From: Burkholderiaceae bacterium | GTDB taxonomy: Bacteria > Pseudomonadota > Gammaproteobacteria > Burkholderiales > Burkholderiaceae_C | DNA: 18,739 nt | Direction: 5' to 3' | NCBI GenBank assembly: GCA_017999135.1 | Contig: JAGOBT010000010.1 | Location: 1 to 18,739 of the forward strand | In this document: piece by piece, positions 8,071-14,193 of the stretch | How the letters are laid out: each line of letters starts with the position of its first letter | Numbering within the stretch: position 1 is the first letter of the stretch | Made by a program: the position numbers and the translations under genes | Notes under the pieces: model-generated | Databases searched by the model: none | What the model was told of the DNA's origin: nothing | Seen by the model: only the letters and a program-made list of their open reading frames with translations

Positions 8071-8688
8071 TCAGCCGCGGGGCGGCCGGACCGCGCTCTT
8101 GGGCCTGAACGCTTTGCACACCGTGTCGTCGGTGTCCAGATACGGCCCGCCGATCAGGTCGATGCAATAGGGCACCGCCGCAAAGATGCCGTGCACCGGC
8201 GGCGTGGCCTCGGGCAGGCCCTGCAGCGTCTCGGCAATGCTCTTGGGCTGGCCCGGCAGGTTGATGACCAGCGCCTGCTTGCGGATGACTGCCACCTGGC
8301 GGCTGAGGATGGCCGTGGGCACGAAGCGCAGGCTGATCTGGCGCATCTGCTCGCCGAAGCCGGGCATCTCCTTGTCGGCCACCGCCAGCGTGGCCTCGGG
8401 CGTCACGTCGCGCAGCGCCGGGCCGGTGCCGCCGGTGGTCAGCACCAGGTGGCAGCCTTGCACGTCGACCAGGTCGCGCAGCGTGGCGCTGATGCCGTCC
8501 TGCTCGTCGGGAATCAGCCGCGTCACCCAGGTGATCGGGTTGCGCAGCGCGCGGCCCAGCCAGTCCTGCAGCGCCGGGATGCCCTTGTCCTCATAGATGC
8601 CGGCCGAGGCGCGGTCGCTGACCGACACCAGGCCGATGGTGACCGGGTCGTGGGCGGTGTCGGTGGTGTTGTGGGGGGCGTCAGTCAT
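8071..8688 (-). CDS. mogA: Molybdopterin adenylyltransferase MogA
   Basis: 205 residues; E. coli MogA has 195. The enzyme adenylates molybdopterin before molybdate insertion in molybdenum cofactor synthesis. Landmarks are GLVSVSDRASAGIYEDKG (19-36), the nucleotide-binding TTGGTGPALRDVTPEAT (84-100) and LPGQPKSI (144-151). The N-terminal 14 residues are polar and variable. The ATG at 8688-8686 overlaps the end of darP by eight bases (darP stops at 8681), and the bases in front of it are a GAC-rich repeat with no Shine-Dalgarno sequence, so translation probably depends on coupling to darP. In-frame ATGs further upstream (8745, 8724) also lack ribosome binding sites and would add only Thr/Pro-rich sequence. 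It converges with cysE. Confidence 0.93.
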   Translation of the reverse strand: MTDAPHNTTDTAHDPVTIGLVSVSDRASAGIYEDKGIPALQDWLGRALRNPITWVTRLIPDEQDGISATLRDLVDVQGCHLVLTTGGTGPALRDVTPEATLAVADKEMPGFGEQMRQISLRFVPTAILSRQVAVIRKQALVINLPGQPKSIAETLQGLPEATPPVHGIFAAVPYCIDLIGGPYLDTDDTVCKAFRPKSAVRPPRG

Positions 8689-9268
8689 CGTCGTCGTCGG
8701 TGTCGTCGTCGGTGTCGTCGGCATGGGCCGGCTGGCCGGCCGCATCGGCCAGCCACGGCTTGACGAACTGGAACAGCTCGCGGTAGCCGCGGCCGTTGCG
8801 CTGCTCAGGCGCGGCGGCGGCGTCCTTGCGGGCGGCGCGCACCAGGCTGCGCAGGCGCTGCAGGTCGCTGCCGGGGAATTCGGCCGCCCAGCGCGTCAGG
8901 GCGTCGTCGTTGGCCACCAGCTCATCGCGCCAGCGCTCGGCCTCGTGCAGGGCCAGGGTGTCCTTGGCCGAGCCGAGCTTGAAGGCGTCGACCGCCGCCT
9001 GCAACGGCGCGGCATCGGCAAAGCGCATCTGCTTGCCGATGAACTGCAGCTGGCGCCGCTGGCCCTCGAAGCTCTTGGTCTTGCGGTACTGGTCGATGGC
9101 GTCGCGCAGGCCGTCGGGCATGGGCACGTCCTTGAGCCGGCTGCGGGGCAGGGCCACCAGTTCGGCACCCAGGGCCTGCAGATCGTGGGCCTGCTGCTTC
9201 AGCTTGGTCTTGCTGGGCTTCTCGAAGACGTAGGCGTCTGCGGGTTCGGTTTCGGGGCGTTGGCGCAT
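8681..9268 (-). CDS. darP: Ribosome-associated protein DarP/YjgA (DUF615)
   Basis: 195 residues, close to the family length of about 180. DarP (YjgA) associates with late 50S ribosomal subunit precursors and helps their maturation. The family pattern is clear: SKTKLKQQAHDLQALGAELV (19-38), DGLRDAIDQYRK, and SFEGQRRQLQFIGKQMR (66-82), followed by a helical C-terminal part with RGYRELFQFVKPWL. The last 12 residues form an Asp/Thr tail, TDDDTDDDDD, encoded by a 12-base tandem repeat. It diverges from pmbA, as in E. coli where yjgA and pmbA are also divergent neighbours, and it overlaps mogA by eight bases downstream. Confidence 0.93.
   Translation of the reverse strand: MRQRPETEPADAYVFEKPSKTKLKQQAHDLQALGAELVALPRSRLKDVPMPDGLRDAIDQYRKTKSFEGQRRQLQFIGKQMRFADAAPLQAAVDAFKLGSAKDTLALHEAERWRDELVANDDALTRWAAEFPGSDLQRLRSLVRAARKDAAAAPEQRNGRGYRELFQFVKPWLADAAGQPAHADDTDDDTDDDDD
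8687..8720 (-). repeat. 12-bp tandem repeat coding the Asp tail of DarP
   Basis: On the plus strand TCGTCGTCGGTG occurs twice perfectly (8691-8702 and 8703-8714), followed by a partial TCGTCGGC; the proximal part towards 8687 is a degenerate unit. Gain or loss of a unit would keep the darP frame and only change the number of Asp/Thr residues. Confidence 0.8.
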
Positions 9269-9319
9269 GGGCCTGTGGGGCTGGGTCGGGCGTTGAGAAG
9301 GCGTGCAGGGGGCGGTGGC

Positions 9320-9325
9320 TATGAT
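9320..9325 (+). promoter_or_regulatory. Possible -10 box for pmbA (TATGAT)
   Basis: TATGAT differs from consensus at one base and lies 33 bases before the pmbA ATG in the 90-base darP-pmbA divergent region. The nearest -35-like hexamer, TTGAGA at 9293-9298, is 21 bases away, longer than normal, so the pairing is doubtful. Confidence 0.35.
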
Positions 9326-9358
9326 TGTCGCCCACCTCGCTCCCAGGCCTTGCCTTCC

Positions 9359-10732
9359 ATGTCCGGTTCCACCACCTCCCAGGGGTTCGCCTTCAACCGC
9401 GGCCAGTTCCAGCAGATCATCGACGACACGCTGGCCATCGCGAAGAGCCTGGGTGCCAGCGATGCAGCAGCCGAGGTCAGCGAAGGTGCCGGCCTGTCGG
9501 TGTCGGTGCGGCTGGGCGCCATCGAGAACGTCGAGCGCAACCGTGACAAGAGCCTGGGCGTGACGGTCTACCTGGGCCAGCGCCGCGGCAATGCCAGCAC
9601 CAGTGATTTCTCAGCCGCCGCGCTGCAGCAGACGGTGCGCGCCGCCTACGACATCGCCCGCTTCACCGCGGAAGATCCGGCCGCCGGCCTGCCCGATGCC
9701 GAAGACCTGGCCACGCCCGATGTCGCCGGCATCGACCTCGACCTGTTCCACCCCTGGGGGGTGGATGCCGACGGCGCCGCCGCGCTGGCCCGCCGCTGCG
9801 AAGACGCGGCCTTTGCCACCAGCCCCAAGATCAGCAACAGCGAAGGCGCGGGCGTGTCGGCGCAGCAATCGCACTTCTGGGCGGGCAACAGCCGGGGTTT
9901 CCGCGGCGGTTATGCCAGCTCGCGCCATTCGCTGTCGGTGGCGCCGATCGCGGGCAAGGGCGCGGCCATGCAGCGTGACGCCTGGTACAGCAGCCAGCGC
10001 AATGCGATGGACCTGGCGTCGCCGGAGGCCGTGGGCCGCTATGCCGCCGAGCGGGCCCTGTCGCGGCTGAAGGGCCGCAAGGTGCCCACCTGCGAAGTGC
10101 CGGTGCTGTTCGAGAACACGCTGGCCGCCGGCCTGCTGGGCAGCATGGTGGGTGCACTCAGCGGCGGGTCGCTCTACCGCCGCGCCAGCTTTCTGATGGA
10201 CAGCGTGGGCACGGCCGTGATGGCCGAGCACCTGGACGTGGACGAAGACCCGCTGGTGCCCGGCGGCAAGGCCAGCGCCGCGTTCGACGACGAGGGCGTG
10301 CGCACGCGCAAGCGCCGGGTGGTCGAGGCCGGCGTGGTGCAGGGCTATTTCCTGTCCAGCTACTCGGCCCGCAAGCTGGGGCTGAAGACCACGGGCCATG
10401 CCGGCGGATCGCAGAACCTGGTGCTGCGCAGCCGACTGACCCGCCCGGGCGACCATCTGGACGAGATGCTGCGCAAGCTGCACCGCGGGCTGTTCGTCAC
10501 CGAGCTGATGGGCCAGGGCGTCAATGGCGTCACCGGCGACTATTCGCGTGGCGCGGCCGGCTACTGGGTGGAGGGCGGCCGCATCGTGCACCCGGTGCAT
10601 GAGGTGACCATCGCCGGCAACCTGAAGGACATGCTGCGCCACATCGTGGCGGTGGGTGCCGACAGCTATGTGTCGGGCGGCCGCACCGTGGGGTCGGTGC
10701 TGCTGGCGCGCATGAAAGTGGCGGGCAGCTGA
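9359..10732 (+). CDS. pmbA: Metalloprotease TldD/E family subunit PmbA (TldE)
   Basis: 457 residues; E. coli PmbA (TldE) has 450. TldE pairs with TldD in a cytoplasmic protease that degrades unfolded peptides and matures microcin B17 and CcdA. TldE lacks the HExxH zinc motif of TldD, and none is seen here. Recognisable features are the N-terminal AAEVSEGAGLSVSVRLGAIE region, ISNSEGAGVSAQQSHFWAGN in the middle, and the C-terminal domain with GYFLSSYSARKLGLKTTGHA and MGQGVNGVTGDYSRGAAGYW. The ATG at 9359 fits the homology; the frame continues upstream only with non-family sequence. No tldD is in the window. A hairpin terminator follows at 10782. Confidence 0.95.
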   Translation: MSGSTTSQGFAFNRGQFQQIIDDTLAIAKSLGASDAAAEVSEGAGLSVSVRLGAIENVERNRDKSLGVTVYLGQRRGNASTSDFSAAALQQTVRAAYDIARFTAEDPAAGLPDAEDLATPDVAGIDLDLFHPWGVDADGAAALARRCEDAAFATSPKISNSEGAGVSAQQSHFWAGNSRGFRGGYASSRHSLSVAPIAGKGAAMQRDAWYSSQRNAMDLASPEAVGRYAAERALSRLKGRKVPTCEVPVLFENTLAAGLLGSMVGALSGGSLYRRASFLMDSVGTAVMAEHLDVDEDPLVPGGKASAAFDDEGVRTRKRRVVEAGVVQGYFLSSYSARKLGLKTTGHAGGSQNLVLRSRLTRPGDHLDEMLRKLHRGLFVTELMGQGVNGVTGDYSRGAAGYWVEGGRIVHPVHEVTIAGNLKDMLRHIVAVGADSYVSGGRTVGSVLLARMKVAGS

Positions 10733-10781
10733 CCACGCATCGCCGGCGCGTGGCCACCCATTGCAGGGTTGTCCGGGTTTC

Positions 10782-10810
10782 ACCGCCCATGCCGGGGCGG
10801 TTGGCCTTTT
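10782..10810 (+). terminator. Rho-independent terminator after pmbA
   Basis: ACCGCCC (10782-10788), loop ATGCCG, GGGCGGT (10795-10801) form a perfect 7-bp GC-rich stem followed by TGGCCTTTT, an interrupted T run ending at 10810. It lies 50 bases after the pmbA stop and immediately before the -10 box of the next gene. Confidence 0.6.
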
Positions 10811-10815
10811 AGAAT
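10810..10815 (+). promoter_or_regulatory. Likely -10 box of dctP (TAGAAT)
   Basis: TAGAAT differs from TATAAT at one base and would start transcription about 30 bases before the dctP ATG. Its first T is the last T of the pmbA terminator. No clear -35 box is found at 16-18 bases, so an activator may be needed. Confidence 0.4.
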
Positions 10816-10842
10816 CCGGCCGGTTTGATTGCAAACTTGCCT

Positions 10843-10848
10843 AGGAGA
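10843..10848 (+). promoter_or_regulatory. Ribosome binding site of dctP (AGGAGA)
   Basis: AGGAGA five bases before the ATG at 10854 is one of the strongest Shine-Dalgarno matches in the window and fixes the dctP start. Confidence 0.75.
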
Positions 10849-10853
10849 TCTGC

Positions 10854-11936
10854 ATGGAACGTCGATTGTTTGTCCGCGGTGCCGGCTTGGCCGGTGTGTT
10901 GGCCGCGGGCACTGCGCCTGCCATCGTGCACGCGCAAGCCAACCTGCGTTGGCGCCTCACCTCGAGCTTTCCGAAAGCGCTCGACACGCTGTTCGGGGTC
11001 AACGACATCTTCGCCGCCAAGGTGAAGGAGCTGACCGGTGGCAAGTTCGTCATCACCACCCATGCGCCGGGTGAACTGGTGCCCGCCTTCGGCGTGGTCG
11101 ACGCCATCCAGGCCGGCACCGTGGAAATGGCCAACACCGCGCCGTACTACTTCTTCGGCAAGGACGAGACCTTCGCGCTGGGCTGCGCCATCCCCTTCGG
11201 TCTGAACAGCCGGCAGATGACGGCCTGGGCCTATGAAGGCAACGGCCTGAAGCTGATGCGCGATTTCTATCGCCAGTACAACATCATCAACTTCCCGATG
11301 GGCAACACCGGGGCGCAGATGGGCGGCTGGTTCCGCAAGCCCATCGGCTCGCTGGCCGACATGAAGGGCCTGAAGTTCCGCGTGGGCGGCTTCGCCGGCA
11401 AGGTGGTCGAGCGCATCGGCGGCGTGCCGCAGAACATCCCCGGCGGCGAGATCTACCAGGCGCTGGAAAAGGGCACGATCGACGCGGCCGAGTGGGTGGG
11501 CCCGTACGACGACCAGAAGCTGGGCTTCTACAAGGTGGCCCAGAACTACGCCTACCCGGGCTGGTGGGAAGGCGGCCCGCAGCTGGACCTGTACGTCAAC
11601 ACCAAGGCCTACGATGGCCTCAGCGCCGAGTACAAGGCCGTGATCGAGTGCGCCGCGGCCTACGCCCACACCGACATGCAGGCCAAGTACGACGGCAAGA
11701 ACGCCGCCGCGCTGAAGACCCTGGTGGCTGGCGGTGCCAAGCTGTTCCCGTTCCCGAAGGACCTGATGGACGCGGCCTTCAAGGAATCGATGGCGCTGTA
11801 CAGCGAGATCGCTGCCAAGAACCCGAACTGGAAGAAGGTCTACGACGACTATTCGAAGTTCCGCGCCGAGCAGAACCTGTGGTTCCGCTTCACCGAGGCC
11901 ACCTTCGACGACTTCATGCAGCGCCAGAAGCTGTGA
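10854..11936 (+). CDS. dctP: TRAP transporter periplasmic substrate-binding protein (DctP/TakP type)
   Basis: 360 residues. This is the extracytoplasmic receptor of a tripartite ATP-independent periplasmic transporter; it captures an organic acid and hands it to DctQM for Na+-driven uptake. The N-terminus ERRLFVRG followed by a hydrophobic Gly/Ala stretch and IVHAQA looks like a Tat signal peptide cut near residue 27. Gln155, Arg176 (LKFRVGGF), Glu213-Trp214 and the block WVGPYDDQKLGF (214-225), then YPGWWEGG, match the TakP branch, whose members bind 2-oxo or related monocarboxylates with a metal ion (family knowledge; substrate here is inferred only). It faces dctQ-dctM-rdhA across tandem terminators, so it is in a separate transcript from its presumed membrane partners. 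Confidence 0.94.
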   Translation: MERRLFVRGAGLAGVLAAGTAPAIVHAQANLRWRLTSSFPKALDTLFGVNDIFAAKVKELTGGKFVITTHAPGELVPAFGVVDAIQAGTVEMANTAPYYFFGKDETFALGCAIPFGLNSRQMTAWAYEGNGLKLMRDFYRQYNIINFPMGNTGAQMGGWFRKPIGSLADMKGLKFRVGGFAGKVVERIGGVPQNIPGGEIYQALEKGTIDAAEWVGPYDDQKLGFYKVAQNYAYPGWWEGGPQLDLYVNTKAYDGLSAEYKAVIECAAAYAHTDMQAKYDGKNAAALKTLVAGGAKLFPFPKDLMDAAFKESMALYSEIAAKNPNWKKVYDDYSKFRAEQNLWFRFTEATFDDFMQRQKL

Positions 11937-11942
11937 GGCCGT

Positions 11943-11960
11943 GGCGGCCTGGTGGCCGCC
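11943..11960. other. GC hairpin after dctP
   Basis: GGCGGCC, loop TGGT, GGCCGCC form a perfect 7-bp stem a few bases after the dctP stop. No T run follows, so it is probably an mRNA 3'-end structure and not a terminator by itself. Confidence 0.5.
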
Positions 11961-11972
11961 GGCTGTTGCCAC

Positions 11973-11999
11973 CAGGCCCTGCATCGCAGGGCCTGTTTT
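11973..11999 (+). terminator. Rho-independent terminator 1 of dctP
   Basis: CAGGCCCTGC (11973-11982), loop ATC, GCAGGGCCTG (11986-11995) make a perfect 10-bp stem followed by TTTT. The T run is on the plus strand, so it mainly stops dctP transcripts. Confidence 0.85.
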
Positions 12000-12005
12000 G
12001 CCCGG

Positions 12006-12027
12006 GCCCCGCATTGCGGGGCTTTTT
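12006..12027 (+). terminator. Rho-independent terminator 2 of dctP
   Basis: GCCCCGC, loop ATT, GCGGGGC make a perfect 7-bp stem followed by TTTTT (12023-12027). The last T is part of the opposing gene's stop codon. Read on the minus strand the stem lacks a following T run, so it gives weak if any termination for that gene. Confidence 0.85.
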
Positions 12028-14156
12028 CATGGGCCAGGCGGCTTGCCGCGGCGGCGCCGGCGGGCGGCTGCCGGTGTCTCGGCCGCAGCGGCGGCGGCCA
12101 GGCCGGCAGCGCGGTCCAGCGGTACGGTGGTGGCCAGCGTGGTGCCACCGGCCGGCTGCAGTGCCGGCGGAAAGAACGCCAGCTTCTGCGCCGCGGCCAG
12201 CTTGGCATCGCGGCCGGGTGACAGGTCACGCGCATGGGTGCCGGCCGCTGGCACCTGCACCACGCCGTCGATGATTTCCAGGTCGAACCACCAGCGCTTG
12301 ACCGGGTTGCGCACGCCGCCGCCGCTGGCGTCGTCATGGTCGATCAGCTGGCGGCGGCTGGCTGGCACCTCGATCGACAGCCACAGCAGCCGGTCGGCTT
12401 CGACCAGGTCCTCGCGGTTGTAGGGGCAGGTCTTCATGCAGCGGCCGCAGGCCGAACCCTTCATGTTGGTCAGGCGGTACTTGCCGCACTTCTCGACATC
12501 GGGCTTCCAGAGTTCGTAGCCGTTGAACATCACCTTCGGACCGAAGGGGATGGCGTTGCACGGGCATTCGCGTGCGCACTTGCGGCACAGGTTGCACACC
12601 GCCTGCAGGCCGAAGTCGATCGGCTTGTCCGGCACCAGTGGCAGGCTGGTGGTGATGACCACCGACTTCGAGCGCGGGCCGATGAACGGGTTGAGGATCA
12701 GTTCGCCGATGCGTGACAACTCGCCCAGGCCGGCCATCAGCACCGCCGGAATGTGCAGCAGCTCGGAATGCGCGTTCGAGTGCACCCGCGACGAATGGCC
12801 CAGCCGCCGCAGATGGGCGGCCAGCACGCCGGCCAGCAGTGCGCCACGCAGGTAGGCGCGCATTGACTGCGCGCCAGAGATCCAGTCATCTCCCGAGGCG
12901 CCTTCCATGGTCTCGAAGCCCTGGTCGATCAGCAGCACGATGGCGAACGGGTGGTAGGCGTCGATCGGCCGGCCCTCGGTCTCGTCGTGCGAGTAGTACA
13001 TCCAGGGCTCGGCCGCGCAGATGCCGACCAGCTCGGCGCCCAGGAAGTGCGCCAGCGCCTTCACTGCCAGCGTGTTGTGCGCCGCATCCTGCAGCGGTGG
13101 GCCGATGTGGGTGGGCGGCAGGGGCTCGCGGGTGCCTTGCAGCGGCACCAGGCCGCGGATCAGCGGCGTCATCGCCCAGGCCAGCGGATGCTTAACGGCG
13201 AAGCGGCTGCGCTCCTGCCGGGGCTTGTCGCCCAGGTCGCCGGCCAGTGCGCGGGTGAACAGGTCGGCACGCTTGGGCACACGCTGGATCTCGTCGCGCA
13301 GCACCAGGGTGGTGGGTTCGTCCACCCGCGGAATGCGCTCCATCGGGTGGCGGCCCTGGTGCAGCGGGCGGTGCGCCTGCTCGGCGGCGTCGAAGCCGGG
13401 GCGGGTGCCGCCCACGCCCATGTAGGCATCACTGTCGGGCCAGCACAGCGGTGTGCCTGGGGCGATGGGCAGGTCGGTGGCCATGGCATAGGAGGTGGTC
13501 ACCACGCCCACGCGGAAGCCGTTGCCGGTGAAGGGCATGGCCAGCACACCGTTCACTGCCACGGCAACGCCGGCGCGCTGCGCCAGCAGGCACAGGTCGA
13601 CCTGGGGTGGGTCCAGGTCATGGCCCTGCACATGACCCTGCACATGGCCCTGCGCAGCCCAGCCCAGGGTGCGGATGTAGCCGGCCACCACCGCCGCCAC
13701 TTCGGCACAGCGCAGGTCGGTGCGGGCGGCGTTGCTGCCGGCTGTCCAGGCCGCGCCGGGCTCGTCGGCATGGGCCTCGCGGCTGAACTCCACCAGGAAG
13801 ACCAGCGCGTGGGTGTGGCCGGCGCAAGCGCCGTCGGCCAGGTCGCCGGACCGCAGCGCGCACACGCCGGCCAGCGTGGCGTCCAGGAAGATGGCCGTGG
13901 CCTTCAGGTTGTCGGCGCGGGCCTGCAGATCGTCGGGCACTGGCGCCTGGGCGGCGGCCACGGCGCCCGCCAGGTGGCCTGCGCACAGCGCCAGGTAGTC
14001 GGGCACCACCGCGGCCACGGCCTGGGTGGTGGCCGCGGTGCTGTCGCCGGGCTGGCGTGCCGGCCACTCCGGGGCGCCAGCCTGCCGTGGCAGCCGCTCG
14101 GCAGGCAACGGCCCCAGGTGCACCGGGCGATCACGATGAGAGTGCAGCCGCGCCAT
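12027..14156 (-). CDS. Reductive dehalogenase family protein, soluble NpRdhA-like type
   Basis: 709 residues. The family uses cobalamin and two 4Fe-4S clusters to remove halogen from organic compounds. First cluster motif: Cys521, 524, 527, 531 (CNLCRKCARECP). Second: Cys557, 570, 573, 577 (CX12CX2CX3CP). Tyr435 (SMRAYLR), Lys497 (GPRSK) and Arg561 (KYRLTN) have spacings of 62 and 64 residues, the same as Tyr426/Lys488/Arg552 of NpRdhA as I recall them. There is no Tat signal, no membrane segment and no fused flavin/2Fe-2S reductase, so it is probably a cytoplasmic, catabolic-type enzyme needing an external electron donor. Residues about 12-235 look like a degenerate copy of 265-515. The Ala/Arg-rich end is likely disordered. 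The gene lies 37 bases after dctM on the same strand and is probably cotranscribed. QueG was considered and rejected on size and spacing. Family call is strong; actual dehalogenation is inferred. Confidence 0.88.
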   Translation of the reverse strand: MARLHSHRDRPVHLGPLPAERLPRQAGAPEWPARQPGDSTAATTQAVAAVVPDYLALCAGHLAGAVAAAQAPVPDDLQARADNLKATAIFLDATLAGVCALRSGDLADGACAGHTHALVFLVEFSREAHADEPGAAWTAGSNAARTDLRCAEVAAVVAGYIRTLGWAAQGHVQGHVQGHDLDPPQVDLCLLAQRAGVAVAVNGVLAMPFTGNGFRVGVVTTSYAMATDLPIAPGTPLCWPDSDAYMGVGGTRPGFDAAEQAHRPLHQGRHPMERIPRVDEPTTLVLRDEIQRVPKRADLFTRALAGDLGDKPRQERSRFAVKHPLAWAMTPLIRGLVPLQGTREPLPPTHIGPPLQDAAHNTLAVKALAHFLGAELVGICAAEPWMYYSHDETEGRPIDAYHPFAIVLLIDQGFETMEGASGDDWISGAQSMRAYLRGALLAGVLAAHLRRLGHSSRVHSNAHSELLHIPAVLMAGLGELSRIGELILNPFIGPRSKSVVITTSLPLVPDKPIDFGLQAVCNLCRKCARECPCNAIPFGPKVMFNGYELWKPDVEKCGKYRLTNMKGSACGRCMKTCPYNREDLVEADRLLWLSIEVPASRRQLIDHDDASGGGVRNPVKRWWFDLEIIDGVVQVPAAGTHARDLSPGRDAKLAAAQKLAFFPPALQPAGGTTLATTVPLDRAAGLAAAAAAETPAAARRRRRGKPPGP
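13619..13654 (-). repeat. Three 12-bp tandem repeats inside the dehalogenase gene
   Basis: Units 13619-13630, 13631-13642 and 13643-13654 read CATGGCCCTGCA on the plus strand with one or no mismatch each. They encode the peptide GHVQGHVQGHD (170-180) in the degenerate N-terminal domain. Confidence 0.8.
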
Positions 14157-14193
14157 GGTCGGTGCCTGGTTGCGGGCGGCTGGCCGAGCCGGG

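Noticed and set aside
13619..13654. CRISPR-like or intergenic repeat
   Set aside because: Only three 12-base units without spacers, in frame inside a gene.
12027..14156. Assignment as epoxyqueuosine reductase QueG
   Set aside because: QueG is about 380 residues with a different cysteine spacing; this protein is 709 residues, has a duplicated domain and matches the Tyr/Lys/Arg spacing of soluble reductive dehalogenases.
12027..14156. Membrane-associated respiratory RdhA
   Set aside because: No Tat signal at the N-terminus and no RdhB-like small membrane protein gene nearby.
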